In this document: one piece after another, positions 24,214 to 34,205 of the stretch
How the letters are laid out: each line of letters starts with the position of its first letter
Position numbering within the stretch: position 1 is the stretch's first letter
Assembly (NCBI GenBank): GCA_902768975.1
Contig: CACXMZ010000001.1
Location: 1-64,000 of the forward strand
Direction: 5' to 3'
Source of the DNA: an uncultured Coriobacteriaceae bacterium
GTDB lineage: Bacteria; Actinomycetota; Coriobacteriia; Coriobacteriales; Eggerthellaceae
Length of the DNA: 64,000 nucleotides
Notes under the pieces: generated by a model
What the model saw: only the letters and a program-made list of their open reading frames with translations
Told to the model about the DNA's origin: nothing
Database searches by the model: none
Program-made: the position numbers and the translations under genes

Positions 24214-26728
24214 AACTCGCACAGCTTTCGCACTCTTCCACCTCAAGCGACTTGCTGCGGATGTAGTACACCGTCTTCACGCCTTCTTCCCAGGCCTTCA
24301 GGTACAGCTCGAGCACCTGACGCATGGAAAAGTCGTTCGTAATATAGAGATTCATCGACTGGGCTTGGTCGATGTGGCGCTGGCGAATGCCCGACGCGCG
24401 CACAGACCAAGTCTGGTCGATTTCATGCGCAGGCTTGTAGTACCAGTAGGTGTCGGGCGACAGGTCCGGCGCCACACGCGGCAGCATGGCCCCCTTCTTT
24501 TCTTCCAGGAAGAAACGGCGCATGACAGGGTCTACGCCTGGCGTCGTGCCCGAAAGGATGGACGTTGAAGACGTGGGTGCAATGGCCAGCAGGTAAGCAT
24601 TGCGCATGCCTTCCGCAGCCTTGGCGCGCACCGCCGCCCATTCGCTGCCCGTATAGTTGCGCTTGTCGAAGTAGGCGCCACTTTGCCATTCGCTGCCATC
24701 AAAGAATTGGTAACTCCCCTTTTCAGCAGCCAGGTCGGCCGAAGCTTCAATAGCAAAACGGTTAATGCGCTCGAACACCTTGTCGGCATATTCCAGGTGC
24801 TCTTCGCTTTCCCACTTAATGCCCGCCTTGGCAAGCATGTGGTGGTACCCCGAAACGCCCAGACCAATGCTGCGGAACTGGCGATTGGTAATGCGGGCAT
24901 ATTCGAGCGCGTAGAAATTCAGGTCGATGACATTGTCGAGAGCACGCACGACCGTACGGATAACATGACGCATGACTTCGTCGTCTTCCACGGGCAAATG
25001 GCCCAGCGACAAACTGGCCAGGTTGCACACCACAAAGTCGCCCGGGCGCGTGGTAGTAACCACAACCGTGTCGCCACCATGGGTTTGCACTTCGGTCGAA
25101 ACCGGTTCAATGGGCGACATGCCCTGGGCAATTTCAGTGCAGAGGTTCGAACAATAAATCATGCCCTTATGCGGGTTGGGGTTAGCGCGATTCACCGTGT
25201 CGCGGTTGAACGTAAAGGGCGTACCCGTTTCCACGGCACTCTTCAGAATAAGGCGCACGATTTCCTTCACAGGCATGCTGCGCTTGGGAATACGCGGGTC
25301 TTCCACACATTCCTGATAGCGGCGTTCCCACTCTTCCCCAAAGTAGTCTTCGAGCGCATAGCCCTTCACGGTAAGAATGTCGTGGGGGCACATCATGTGC
25401 CATTCGGCATCCATGTTGTCGCGGGCCAGCTTCCAGAACAGGTCTGGGTAGCACACCGCGGGGAATACGTCGTGGGCCTTCATGCGGTCGTCGCCGTTGT
25501 TGGTGCGCAGCTGCAGGAATTCAGGCAGGTCGCGGTGCCACACGTCCAAGTAGACGGCCACGGCACCCGCGCGCATGCCAAGCTGGTCCACGGCCACTGC
25601 CGTGTCGTTAACGATGCGGATCCAGCGCACCACGCCACCAGCCGCGCCTTCGAAGCCGCGAATAGTGCCACCCGTTGCGCGCACCTTACCAAAGTACAGA
25701 CCCATGCCGCCGCCAAACTTCGAGACCTTCGCGAAGTTGTCGATGGAGCGATAAATGCCGTCGAGCGAGTCGGGCACGGTGTCGATAAAGCAGCTGGACA
25801 GCTGGTGGTGAGGCTTACGCGCATTGGAAATGGTGGGCGTAGCCATGGTGACCTGCAGCTGAGACAGCATGTCGTAGAAGCGCTTGACCCAGCCCATGCG
25901 GTCGTTCTTTTCTTCCATGGCCAGATGCAGCGAAATGCCCAGGAACATTTCCTGGGGCGACTCCAGCGGCACATGCTGACGCGAAGTAATGACATAGCGC
26001 GAAAGGAGCAGGTCGAGGCCTGAATAGGTAAACAGTTCGTCGCGTTCAGGCACGATGAAAGTTTCCGCCAGGTCCAGGTCTTCCTTGGTGTAGTGTTCCA
26101 GAATGTAGGCGCCGTAGAGGTTTTGGTCGACCAGGTAGCGCACTTTGTCATAGAAAGTAACAATGCCGCGCGCGTCACATTCAGCCACGAGTTCCGAATA
26201 GAACTTGTAGGCAAGCAAGCGCCCCGCGATAAATTCCCACTTGGGCGACTCCTGGGTGGTCAGCTCGACCGCGGCACGCACGAGGGCTTCGGTGCGGTCG
26301 GCTTCGGACATGTCGGACTTCAGGAAGCTGCGATACTTTGCCGCCAAAGCCACCATGGAATACTTGTCGTCGGAAAAATCCTTCTGGATTTTGTCGAGCC
26401 ATTCATCCAGGCCTTCCGGGCCATCCACGGCGTCCACGATGGTCTTGCGCGCTACACGCAGTTCGCTGCGCTTATGACGGTACAAAATGTAGGAACGCGC
26501 TTCTGCGAAATAGCCCTTTTCCATGAGGGCTTCTTCAACCTGGTCCTGGATGGCTTCCACGCTGGTAGCACCACGGGCTTCCATCTTGGCTTCAACCAGC
26601 GCAAGCAGTTCGCGAAGTTCTTCCTGGCTTGCTTCTTTGTCCTGGTCGCCGAAAGCCTTGGCCATGGCGTTCATGATTTTGGTGCCATCATAGGGCTCGA
26701 CAGCGCCACTACGTTTCGTAATGTTCAT
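24212..26728 (-). CDS. nrdA: Class Ia ribonucleotide reductase, alpha (catalytic) subunit
   Basis: 838 residues from the ATG at 26728, which has AAGGAG upstream; an earlier frame extension of 15 residues has none. An N-terminal ATP-cone (about 1-90, starting MNITKRSGAVEPYDG) gives allosteric activity control. The barrel contains HHQLSSCFIDT (active-site Cys near 215), KFGGGMGLYFGK, the loop NLCTEIAQG with the second active-site Cys, and the late region IAPTSSTSILSGTTPGVDP. The C-terminus ends CESCAS, the mobile redox pair re-reduced by thioredoxin or glutaredoxin. It is the first gene of the nrd pair; the 206-base upstream spacer contains a small palindrome. Confidence 0.95.
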   Translation of the reverse strand: MNITKRSGAVEPYDGTKIMNAMAKAFGDQDKEASQEELRELLALVEAKMEARGATSVEAIQDQVEEALMEKGYFAEARSYILYRHKRSELRVARKTIVDAVDGPEGLDEWLDKIQKDFSDDKYSMVALAAKYRSFLKSDMSEADRTEALVRAAVELTTQESPKWEFIAGRLLAYKFYSELVAECDARGIVTFYDKVRYLVDQNLYGAYILEHYTKEDLDLAETFIVPERDELFTYSGLDLLLSRYVITSRQHVPLESPQEMFLGISLHLAMEEKNDRMGWVKRFYDMLSQLQVTMATPTISNARKPHHQLSSCFIDTVPDSLDGIYRSIDNFAKVSKFGGGMGLYFGKVRATGGTIRGFEGAAGGVVRWIRIVNDTAVAVDQLGMRAGAVAVYLDVWHRDLPEFLQLRTNNGDDRMKAHDVFPAVCYPDLFWKLARDNMDAEWHMMCPHDILTVKGYALEDYFGEEWERRYQECVEDPRIPKRSMPVKEIVRLILKSAVETGTPFTFNRDTVNRANPNPHKGMIYCSNLCTEIAQGMSPIEPVSTEVQTHGGDTVVVTTTRPGDFVVCNLASLSLGHLPVEDDEVMRHVIRTVVRALDNVIDLNFYALEYARITNRQFRSIGLGVSGYHHMLAKAGIKWESEEHLEYADKVFERINRFAIEASADLAAEKGSYQFFDGSEWQSGAYFDKRNYTGSEWAAVRAKAAEGMRNAYLLAIAPTSSTSILSGTTPGVDPVMRRFFLEEKKGAMLPRVAPDLSPDTYWYYKPAHEIDQTWSVRASGIRQRHIDQAQSMNLYITNDFSMRQVLELYLKAWEEGVKTVYYIRSKSLEVEECESCAS

Positions 26729-26790
26729 GTATGCTCCTTTTATATCCGTTTTTGATGCGCGCTCAACCTTCAAGCAGCCCTGAAGGAAGA

Positions 26791-26805
26791 ATACTTTTAA
26801 AGTAT
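26791..26805. promoter_or_regulatory. Palindrome upstream of nrdA
   Basis: ATACTTT-T-AAAGTAT, 63 bases before the nrdA start. Its AT-rich symmetry suits an operator, but it does not match the NrdR box consensus well; a weak NrdR-like sequence (about 12 of 16 positions) is at 26865-26880. Confidence 0.25.
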
Positions 26806-26934
26806 GTCCGCTATTCTACGCGAGCACGCAAGAAATGCCGCCCACAAGGTAGCATTCGGGACATAACAACATCTAGTGTTCACAAAGTAACGCGATTACT
26901 ACCTATTGCGTTCGAAAAGGGCTGCGGCGGGTGC

Positions 26935-27633
26935 TTAGAACGGAAGGGCGTAGGGGTCGGAGAGTTGATGGATACGCGTGAGGGAGCGAACGCGTATGTT
27001 GCTTTCCCCCTCCAGCATGGCATTAAGCAACGCGTCTGGCCGCATGCTTCCTTCTTGGCGCGCCAACAGCGCAAACTGAATGCTGTCACCTTCAACCTTG
27101 GGCCCCGCCACCAAATAGTCGGGAACTTGGAGCACCTTTTCCTTGCCTTTGCGCACCACGGTAATAAAGGGTGGCGGCATAAGTGGCCCTTCCAGCTGGC
27201 CGTCGATGCGCGCTTCATACAAAGACACGGGGTAGGCATTGCTGGCCGCGGGCGCACTGCGCTCGATGTATTCACAGGACACAATAAACAAGTCGGGCAC
27301 GGACGCGTCGCGCAGGGCAAGATGGGCTTCTTCAGGGGGAATGTAGCTTGTTAAAAACACGTCGAAGAGTTCGCGTTCGCCGCCTATACCCACCGGCAGT
27401 GCTGCCCCAAAGGCAATCTTCATATGGGGCGAAAAACCCTGGGTGATGGCATAAGGCAAGCCCGCACGGCGCACGGCACGTTCCAGGGCATGAGCCACTT
27501 CCAAATGCGAAAGCATGACTGCACGCCCGCGCTTGGCAAAGCACACGCGCAAACGGAAGCTGTCCTGCGGCTGGTTCTTGCGCGGAGCCTGCAAAATGGC
27601 ATAGAGCTTTTCGGTATTTTGCAAGGGGCTCAC
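26935..27633 (-). CDS. DUF2344 (TIGR03936-type) radical-SAM-associated protein
   Basis: 232 residues matching the family encoded beside the large radical-SAM protein of the next gene: FRLRVCFAKRGRAVMLSHLEVAHALERAVRRAGLPYAITQGFSPHMKIAFG near the N-terminus. No signal peptide. It overlaps the upstream gene by four bases. The family is widespread in Actinobacteria and Firmicutes, often as a fusion with or neighbour of the TIGR03960 protein; the biochemical role is not established. Last gene of the long mre/radical-SAM run. Confidence 0.88.
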   Translation of the reverse strand: MSPLQNTEKLYAILQAPRKNQPQDSFRLRVCFAKRGRAVMLSHLEVAHALERAVRRAGLPYAITQGFSPHMKIAFGAALPVGIGGERELFDVFLTSYIPPEEAHLALRDASVPDLFIVSCEYIERSAPAASNAYPVSLYEARIDGQLEGPLMPPPFITVVRKGKEKVLQVPDYLVAGPKVEGDSIQFALLARQEGSMRPDALLNAMLEGESNIRVRSLTRIHQLSDPYALPF

Positions 27634-29501
27634 GAACGCGCCTCCTGAATGTATATGTCGGTATTAAGATCCTGACACAAGCCGCAGCCCGTACAGGATT
27701 CGAAGGTGCAGTCGGGCGTAGTCTGCCCCTCCAAGGCGCGCCTATATTCCGCGCGCAGGTAGCCCAGGGACACCCCACAGGAAATATGCTGCCAAGGCAG
27801 GACTTCACGCAGCTCGAAGGAGCGCTGTGCCGCGGCATCCACGTCCAAGCCGCATGCCGCCGCAGACTCACGCCAGGCATCTTCGCGGAAGTGTTCGGTC
27901 CATGCGTCAAAGCGACTCCCCCGCTCCCAGGCGCCTTGCAGCAGGTCCGCACATTCGCGCCCGCCGCGGCTCATAAGCGCTTCCACGAAGCTGGTCGCTG
28001 GGTCATGCCAATTAATGCGCACCTGCTTGTACTTCACGGAATTGCGCAGCAGGTTTACACGGCGCAGGGCTTCTTCAGGCGGAATCTGGCCACACCACTG
28101 GAAGGGGGTTTGCGCCTTGGGCACAAAGAGGGCACAGGACGCACCAATCTGAATGCGCCCGCGCTGGTCGGGCGGCGTTACTTCGCGCGCGCAGTCATAG
28201 GCACGCTGCACGAGGCTGGCAATGCCTTTAACATCTTCGTCGGTTTCCGTTGGTAGGCCAATCATGAAATAGAGTTTGCAACGACGCCAACCCGCCTTAA
28301 AGGCCGCTTCTATGGCGTTGAACAGGTCATCTTCCGTCACGTTCTTATTAATAACGTCGCGCAGGCGCTGGGTTCCCGCTTCAGGCGCAAAGGTCAGGCC
28401 GCTGCGCTTCTCCCCTGCTACCAGCTTGGCCATACCCACGCCAAAGGAGTCAAGGCGCTGCGACGGAATGGACACACGAATACCCGTACCCGAAAGTTCG
28501 GTACCCAAACGTGACAAAATCTGTTCGATCTGCGAATGGTCGGTGGTCGAAAGCGAAGTGAGGCTTACTTCGTCGTAGCCCGTTTCCTTTAAGCCCGTGA
28601 GCACCGACTGCACGATGTTTTCCGCGCTGCGTTCACGCACGGGCCTATACGTCATGCCCGCCTGGCAGAAACGGCAACCACGCGCGCAGCCGCGGAGGAT
28701 TTCAACATTTAAGCGGTCGTGTACCAGGTCGGCGAAGGGAACAATGCAGGGTTCCCAGCCGCTGGATTCGGCAAAACCTTCCCACACGCGTTTGTGCACC
28801 ACGGCAGGTGCCGCTTCGTGTATGGGCCGGACCATGGCTCCCACTTCAGCGGGGTTTTCTACCGGCTCGTAGAGGCTCGGCACATAGGTACCTGGAATGC
28901 GCGCCAGGTCTACAAGAATCTCTTGACGCGACTTGCCCGCCCGGCGCCCGTCGCGTATGCAGGCCACCGTTTCGGGCATTGCTTCTTCACCTTCACCTAT
29001 GCACATGCAGTCGAAAAAAGGTGCATAGGGTTCAGGGTTGTAGGTGCAGGGGCCACCTGCCATCACGAAAGGTTCAGCTTCGCCGCGTTCGCTAGCTCGT
29101 AAAGGAATGCCTGCTAGATCGAGGGTTTCAAGCACGTTGGTAGCCGCCAGTTCATGCGGGAGCGTAATGCCCACGCAGGTAAATTCAGAAAGCGGTGCAC
29201 AGCTTTCAAGCGAAAACAGGGGCAGGCCTTCCTCGCGCATGAGGTCGGCGAATTCAGGGTCGGGCAAGAAGGCGCGTTCGGCCCACATACCTTCAGTCGC
29301 ATTAACCGCATTCACCAAGATGCGAATAGCCTGGTTGGCCTGACCTAGTTCGTAGGTGTCGGGATACACCATGCAAAAAGAAGCGTCTGTGGGGTCGTCG
29401 GTGTCGTAGCGATGGACCGCCCCATATTCATGGTTGATATAGCGCACTGGCCGCGCAACTCGCGGCAGAAGCAAGGACAGTTGTGGCCACAAATCGGTCA
29501 T
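27630..29501 (-). CDS. TIGR03960-type B12-binding-like radical SAM protein
   Basis: 623 residues. An N-terminal Rossmann-like region (about 30-190) resembles a cobalamin-binding domain; the radical SAM core follows, with the cluster motif CARGCRFCQAG at about 274-284 and the supporting motif FAPEAGTQRLRDVINKN. Near the C-terminus there is an extra Cys-rich stretch, ESCTGCGLCQ, that may hold another iron-sulphur cluster. Its substrate is unknown; the pairing with the DUF2344 protein is conserved. It overlaps both neighbours by one to four bases, so it is translated in the same operon as the cell-shape genes. Confidence 0.9.
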   Translation of the reverse strand: MTDLWPQLSLLLPRVARPVRYINHEYGAVHRYDTDDPTDASFCMVYPDTYELGQANQAIRILVNAVNATEGMWAERAFLPDPEFADLMREEGLPLFSLESCAPLSEFTCVGITLPHELAATNVLETLDLAGIPLRASERGEAEPFVMAGGPCTYNPEPYAPFFDCMCIGEGEEAMPETVACIRDGRRAGKSRQEILVDLARIPGTYVPSLYEPVENPAEVGAMVRPIHEAAPAVVHKRVWEGFAESSGWEPCIVPFADLVHDRLNVEILRGCARGCRFCQAGMTYRPVRERSAENIVQSVLTGLKETGYDEVSLTSLSTTDHSQIEQILSRLGTELSGTGIRVSIPSQRLDSFGVGMAKLVAGEKRSGLTFAPEAGTQRLRDVINKNVTEDDLFNAIEAAFKAGWRRCKLYFMIGLPTETDEDVKGIASLVQRAYDCAREVTPPDQRGRIQIGASCALFVPKAQTPFQWCGQIPPEEALRRVNLLRNSVKYKQVRINWHDPATSFVEALMSRGGRECADLLQGAWERGSRFDAWTEHFREDAWRESAAACGLDVDAAAQRSFELREVLPWQHISCGVSLGYLRAEYRRALEGQTTPDCTFESCTGCGLCQDLNTDIYIQEARS

Positions 29502-30769
29502 TACAGGTATTGTCCACCTTTCGATGAGCCCTTTGATGTATTGCTTGAAGCCCCCTTAGAAAGAACGCTCCCTACGATGTTTTTTCCTAATTCAGCTGGT
29601 GTGGTACCTGTTGCTTCGCAGAAGCTATCAACAGCTTTTTTGCCCAATTCCGTCGGCGTGGTACCCGCCGCTTCGGCCACATTGTTAACCAATCCCTGCA
29701 CCGCAGGAACGGCTCGCCCGGCGACGTCGCGCGTACGCGAAGCAGCGTTCTGCAAATAGTTTTGCGCCACCGCCTTGGCCGCACTTACCGGGTTTGTTTC
29801 GTTGCTAGCAATAGCTGCGGCTCGTTCGGCTTCCGCGCGGGCTGCATCCATGGCTTCTTCGATAGGCTTGCCCTGCCCCACGCTTGCTTCGAAATAGGCA
29901 ATGGCCGCACGCCCCATGGCCTGCGTTCCCGCAAAACCAATGCCACCTTTCAGGGCCCAACCAAAGCCTGGCACGGTACCAACAATTTGGCGTGCCGCCG
30001 CACGGCAGGCAAAGGCACCCGCCACAACGCCGGCCAATTCCTTGGCACGTTCCATGCCCATCTTCTGGCCATAGGCAGCAGCAATTTGCAGGACCATTTT
30101 TGCCTGATTGGCCGTCATAACAGGCATGTCGGCGCCCGGAATAAAGAGCACGGCGCCGATGGCAGCATTCTGCACCGAAGTCGCCTGTACGGCGTCGAGG
30201 GCAAGTGGCTTGCGCACAAAGGGGAAACAGAGCGCAAATGCAAGGCGCTTTTCTTTAAACACGTCGACCACCCATGCCCCCATGGCGTCGCGCATGTGGC
30301 CTTCGCGCGCTTGGTCAAGCGGGTACGGCTCCTTATAAAAGTCGTCCGCCGAAGGAAGGGCGCTCGCGTCGGCTTCAGGTACGGGGGCTATCATGTCTTT
30401 TTCCAACAAAGGGAAGCCCGTTGCCTGGGCAAGCGAAAGCACGATGTCGGGCATGGTGGTAAGCACCAAAACCGGCACCCCGGCAGCACGGACCGACGAC
30501 GCCAAAGCACCCGTGTGTTCGCTCAATGCCGCTACAATAACGGCCAGGTCACAGGCATGAGGCAGCTGCATCTGTGGACCTTCGTAGTAGGCTGCGTAGG
30601 CACGCGCATTTGCTTCCGTACTTGAAAAGCAGGTCTTAGAAAAGTCGAGTAAGTCTTCAGGTGCCGTAGGGTCTAAAAGCAAGGTAACGCATACGGGCAT
30701 TTGCCGCGCTGCGTCGATGTCGCCAAAGGTTTCGAACAACTCTTTTATGTCAATGGGAAGGCCAGCCAT
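29501..30769 (-). CDS. DUF697-like protein with C-terminal tandem repeats
   Basis: 422 residues. The N-terminal about 150 residues resemble the layout of a P-loop GTPase region (CVTLLLDP; VPVLVLTTMPD) but no Walker A motif is present. Residues about 215-300 match the DUF697/YcjF type membrane-associated region (GAFACRAAARQIVGTVPGFG, then a Gly/Ala-rich segment). The tail carries two copies of the motif EA.GTTP.ELGK (around 370-410). In E. coli YcjF-like proteins sit with GTPases; none is adjacent here. It lies 13 bases after rodA and overlaps the radical-SAM gene. Function unknown. Confidence 0.7.
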   Translation of the reverse strand: MAGLPIDIKELFETFGDIDAARQMPVCVTLLLDPTAPEDLLDFSKTCFSSTEANARAYAAYYEGPQMQLPHACDLAVIVAALSEHTGALASSVRAAGVPVLVLTTMPDIVLSLAQATGFPLLEKDMIAPVPEADASALPSADDFYKEPYPLDQAREGHMRDAMGAWVVDVFKEKRLAFALCFPFVRKPLALDAVQATSVQNAAIGAVLFIPGADMPVMTANQAKMVLQIAAAYGQKMGMERAKELAGVVAGAFACRAAARQIVGTVPGFGWALKGGIGFAGTQAMGRAAIAYFEASVGQGKPIEEAMDAARAEAERAAAIASNETNPVSAAKAVAQNYLQNAASRTRDVAGRAVPAVQGLVNNVAEAAGTTPTELGKKAVDSFCEATGTTPAELGKNIVGSVLSKGASSNTSKGSSKGGQYL

Positions 30770-30782
30770 CTTACCTCCTTGC

Positions 30783-31973
30783 CTAGCGGGTGCTATGGGC
30801 CCACACCGAACCCACCACGCCCAACAGGATAAAGTTCACTACCATAAACGACGAACCAAAACTCACAAAGGGCAGCGGGATGCCCGTAATAGGCATAAGC
30901 CCGCAGGTCATGCCAATGTTTTCCAAAATCTGGAACAGCCACATGCCCGCCACACACATCACAATAACCGTACCAAATAAATCGGCAGCATTGTAGGCGA
31001 TATGGAAACAAATGAGTAACAAGGCTGTATAGAGCAGCAGAAGGCCCAAAGCGCCCACAAAACCAAGCTCTTCAGCCAGTACACAAAAGATAAAGTCAGT
31101 CGGAGCTTCGGGCAAATAACCCAAGGTCGACTGCGTGGCATTCATATAACCTTTGCCAAACAGCCCTCCACTGCCAATGGCAATCTGGGCCTGCTGGAGG
31201 TTGTAGCCGTCGCCTTCAGGGTCGTAGCTGTTGTCCAAGAACACGAGCAAGCGGGCGCGCTGGTATTCCTTAAGCAGTACGTCGTGGCCCATGGCATTGT
31301 CCAAAATGGGGTCAAGCGTGAACAAACCAATAATGCCAACCGCGGCCACGCCCAACAGAATAAGAATAAACTTCGGCTTGGCGCCGCCCACCAAAAGGGC
31401 AATGCCCGCAATAAAAATGTAAACCAATCCGGTACCTAAGTCAGGCTGAGTCATAATGCAGACAAAGGGGATCATCATGATGCCCAAGGACTTCAAAAAT
31501 TCCTTAGGTTCGTCCAGCCTGCCACCATAGCGTGCCACCACGGCAGCGTCGAGCAAGATAACCGTCACCTTGGCAAATTCGCCTGGTTGCAGCTGCGGAA
31601 GGGGCCCTATTTTGACCCAGGACGTGGCACCCATGGTATTCACACCTATGCCAGGCACATGCGGCATAAGGATAAGCACCACATTGATAATAATGAAGAA
31701 GACAAGAAAATGAGAAAGCTGGCGGTAGTCAACGCGGAAGAGTACAAGCATAAGCACCGCGCCCACAACCACGCCACCAGCCTGGCGCGAAAAACTATAG
31801 TCTTCGTTGCCATGCACGGCCGAATATACGACGGCCAAACCATAGAGGGCAAGCAGACCCGCCACAATCAGGAACGGGAAGTTGAAGTACTTGAAACGAC
31901 GCGTGCGATTCACCGCACCGACGGCTTCGTCAGGCGTTTGGATGGTTTGAATCTGGTTAACCGTTTCAGCCAC
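30783..31973 (-). CDS. rodA: Rod-shape SEDS glycosyltransferase RodA
   Basis: 396 residues, polytopic, GTG start behind GGGGGAG. SEDS family motifs: GATSWVKIGPLPQLQPGEFAK and the late GIPLPFVSFGSSFMV block. RodA polymerises peptidoglycan glycan strands from lipid II during elongation, working with PBP2 encoded directly upstream. The N-terminal about 30 residues (ETVNQIQTIQTPDEAVGAV) are a soluble cytoplasmic tail. Spacing of 14 bases from mrdA indicates one message with the mre genes. Confidence 0.94.
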   Translation of the reverse strand: MAETVNQIQTIQTPDEAVGAVNRTRRFKYFNFPFLIVAGLLALYGLAVVYSAVHGNEDYSFSRQAGGVVVGAVLMLVLFRVDYRQLSHFLVFFIIINVVLILMPHVPGIGVNTMGATSWVKIGPLPQLQPGEFAKVTVILLDAAVVARYGGRLDEPKEFLKSLGIMMIPFVCIMTQPDLGTGLVYIFIAGIALLVGGAKPKFILILLGVAAVGIIGLFTLDPILDNAMGHDVLLKEYQRARLLVFLDNSYDPEGDGYNLQQAQIAIGSGGLFGKGYMNATQSTLGYLPEAPTDFIFCVLAEELGFVGALGLLLLYTALLLICFHIAYNAADLFGTVIVMCVAGMWLFQILENIGMTCGLMPITGIPLPFVSFGSSFMVVNFILLGVVGSVWAHSTR

Positions 31974-31987
31974 GCACTCCCCCTTTC

Positions 31988-34198
31988 CTAGTCGGTGCGC
32001 CCTTCAGGGGCATACGAAAAGTCTTCGCCATAGCTGCTATAGTCATAGTAGTCGTAGTATTCACTTTCTTCTGAATACTGTTCTTCTTGTTCCTTCTTAA
32101 GCTTTTCGGGGTCGGCGCGTTGCGTCGTCCAATGCGTAGGCTCGAAGGTTTTTTCGAGCGTGCCGTCGTCGTAAGCCATGGCAGCTTCGAGCACGGCAAG
32201 CGACATAGGAATAGAAGACGTATAGGTAGTTGGGCCTTCTTCGCATACGCAGGCCACCACATATTTCGGGTCGTCGTAGGGGGCATAGCAGGCAAAGAGG
32301 CTATAGTCCTGCTTGCCAAACACTTCTGCCGTACCGGTCTTACCCGCAACTTGGTATTTAACGCCTTCGGAAACGAAGCGGTCGTAGTCGTTGATGGTCA
32401 TTACTTCACGCAGACCCTTGCGCACGAGCTTGATATGTTCTTCGTCCATTTCGGGAACGTAGAGCACTTCGGGCTTGTGTTCCACGACCACCTGGCCAAG
32501 GGAATTACGCACCTCTTTAAGCAGGTGGGGCTTGTAAACCGTGCCCGTTGCAATGCCCGCATATCCACAGGCAATCTGCAAGGGCGTCGTGAGCACGTAA
32601 CCCTGGCCAATGACCATGTTGGTAAAGTCGCCGCCCTGCCAGGCAGATTCTTCAGGCGCGTCCTTAAAGTATTCGGCCTTCCATTCAGGGGTCGGGATAC
32701 GCCCCGAAGCTTCGCCGTACAAGTCGATGCCCGTTTGGCGCCCGAAGCCATATTCCTGGATGTAGTCCTGCATGGCCGTAAGGCCCAGTTCGTCGGCGTG
32801 GTCAAAAAAGCCCTTGCCCACGTCGTAGAAAAAGGAGTCGCAGGAATTCGCAATGCCGAGCACCACGTCCTGTTCGCCATGGCCATTCAATTCCCAACAA
32901 GCCTGCGGGAAGGCTTCACCGAAGCCGGTCCAAATACCCTTGCAATCGGTCTTACTTTTGTGGTCGATAATATGGTGCGTGAGCCCCGCCATAGCCGTAA
33001 AAGCCTTGAAGGTAGAAGCGGCTGGGTAGGCACCCGCAATGGCACGATTCATAAGCGGGTAGTGGGACTTTTCGGTATTGAATTCTTCCCACACGTCCTG
33101 CGAAATGCCGCCAATAAAGCTTTCGGGTGCATAGGTGGGGTAATTTGCCATGGCTACCACGCTGCCGTCGCGCACGTCCAAACACACCACCGACGTGGCG
33201 GTACACACGCCACCCATAACATAGGCGGCAACCGTTTCGTCGGCCACGCGCTGTACCGCACCCTTGATGGTGAGGTATACGTCGTTGCCGCGCGTAGGTG
33301 CTGTTTCGGAAAGAACTTCGAGCACATTGCCACCCGCGTCGATAAGCATAGTGCGCGCGCCATGGTCGCCCGAAAGCGTGCTGTCGAAAGACGCTTCGAT
33401 GCCGTTTTTGCCCACAATGTCGCCCGACTGAATGTCGCGACCTTCGGGTACATTTTTGAGCTCTTCTTCGGAAACGGTGCCGGTATAGCCCAAGACATGG
33501 GCCGCAAGCGTGCCATAGGGGTACACGCGCGTTGTACGATTTTCGCAGCTCACCCCTGGGAAGGCGTCGGCATGTTCGCCGATGAAGGCAAGGTTGCGCA
33601 GGCTCGCGTCACTTGCCACCACACGCGTATTCTGCGCACCCGAAGACGCATTCAGAATGCGCTGGCGCACCACCGCGGAAGGTATGCCCAAAAGGGCCGA
33701 AAGACGCGTGACCACTTCACGGTTGTTGGCCACTTCGGCTTCTGCCAGAACCGTATAAGCGGAACGGTTTTTGACGAGCGCTTCCCCGCCGAATTCGTAG
33801 ACCTGGCCACGGGGTGCCGGCTTATAGACGGTCGTGTAAAGATTTTGCTGGGCCTTACGGGCGAATTCTGCCTGCTGCATTACCTGCATGCTCCACAGCT
33901 TGGCCGTAAGCGACCCAAATACGGCAGCGGCAAACACACCCACGGCCACAAAGCGGCCCCGCAGGGGTTCAGCGGGAGTTCCTGTCACGCCGGTTTCAGT
34001 CGGCACCTGGACGGCAGCCTTGGTGCCAAAGCCCGTTGACTGTTCTTCGGCAACAACGCCCACCGTGTCGATGGCGTTCACCTGCTGTTTGCTCACCAGC
34101 TTTGAAGCAGCCGATTCGCTCCGCCTGCGCAAGACCACGAGCGCCACAAGCGCAAGTACCACCAAGGTTATTATGCCCGCAATAATCGCGAAAAGCAT
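31988..34198 (-). CDS. mrdA: Penicillin-binding protein 2 (elongation transpeptidase)
   Basis: 736 residues. The transpeptidase domain has the three penicillin-binding motifs: STFK in YPAASTFKAF (about 398-401), SCD in ANSCDSFFYD, and KTG in VAGKTGTAEVF. The dimerisation/pedestal domain begins with PAPRGQVYEFGG. Two features are odd. A first hydrophobic segment (residues 1-25) and a 50-residue linker precede the usual PBP2 membrane anchor (about 83-103), giving a possible extra membrane pass. The C-terminal tail (about 690-736) is unusually acidic and tyrosine-rich (YYDYYDYSSYGEDFSY). It crosslinks new wall made by RodA. Confidence 0.93.
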   Translation of the reverse strand: MLFAIIAGIITLVVLALVALVVLRRRSESAASKLVSKQQVNAIDTVGVVAEEQSTGFGTKAAVQVPTETGVTGTPAEPLRGRFVAVGVFAAAVFGSLTAKLWSMQVMQQAEFARKAQQNLYTTVYKPAPRGQVYEFGGEALVKNRSAYTVLAEAEVANNREVVTRLSALLGIPSAVVRQRILNASSGAQNTRVVASDASLRNLAFIGEHADAFPGVSCENRTTRVYPYGTLAAHVLGYTGTVSEEELKNVPEGRDIQSGDIVGKNGIEASFDSTLSGDHGARTMLIDAGGNVLEVLSETAPTRGNDVYLTIKGAVQRVADETVAAYVMGGVCTATSVVCLDVRDGSVVAMANYPTYAPESFIGGISQDVWEEFNTEKSHYPLMNRAIAGAYPAASTFKAFTAMAGLTHHIIDHKSKTDCKGIWTGFGEAFPQACWELNGHGEQDVVLGIANSCDSFFYDVGKGFFDHADELGLTAMQDYIQEYGFGRQTGIDLYGEASGRIPTPEWKAEYFKDAPEESAWQGGDFTNMVIGQGYVLTTPLQIACGYAGIATGTVYKPHLLKEVRNSLGQVVVEHKPEVLYVPEMDEEHIKLVRKGLREVMTINDYDRFVSEGVKYQVAGKTGTAEVFGKQDYSLFACYAPYDDPKYVVACVCEEGPTTYTSSIPMSLAVLEAAMAYDDGTLEKTFEPTHWTTQRADPEKLKKEQEEQYSEESEYYDYYDYSSYGEDFSYAPEGRTD

Positions 34199-34205
34199 GG
34201 CGCAC

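Noticed and set aside
24683-26023. 446-residue open frame antisense to nrdA
   Set aside because: Shadow of a clearly identified gene; no start signal or motif.
26865-26880. NrdR box upstream of nrdA
   Set aside because: Only about 12 of 16 positions fit the consensus and the partner box at the normal spacing is missing.
32087-34039. 650-residue open frame antisense to the PBP2 gene
   Set aside because: Same reason: mirrors a real gene with intact penicillin-binding motifs.
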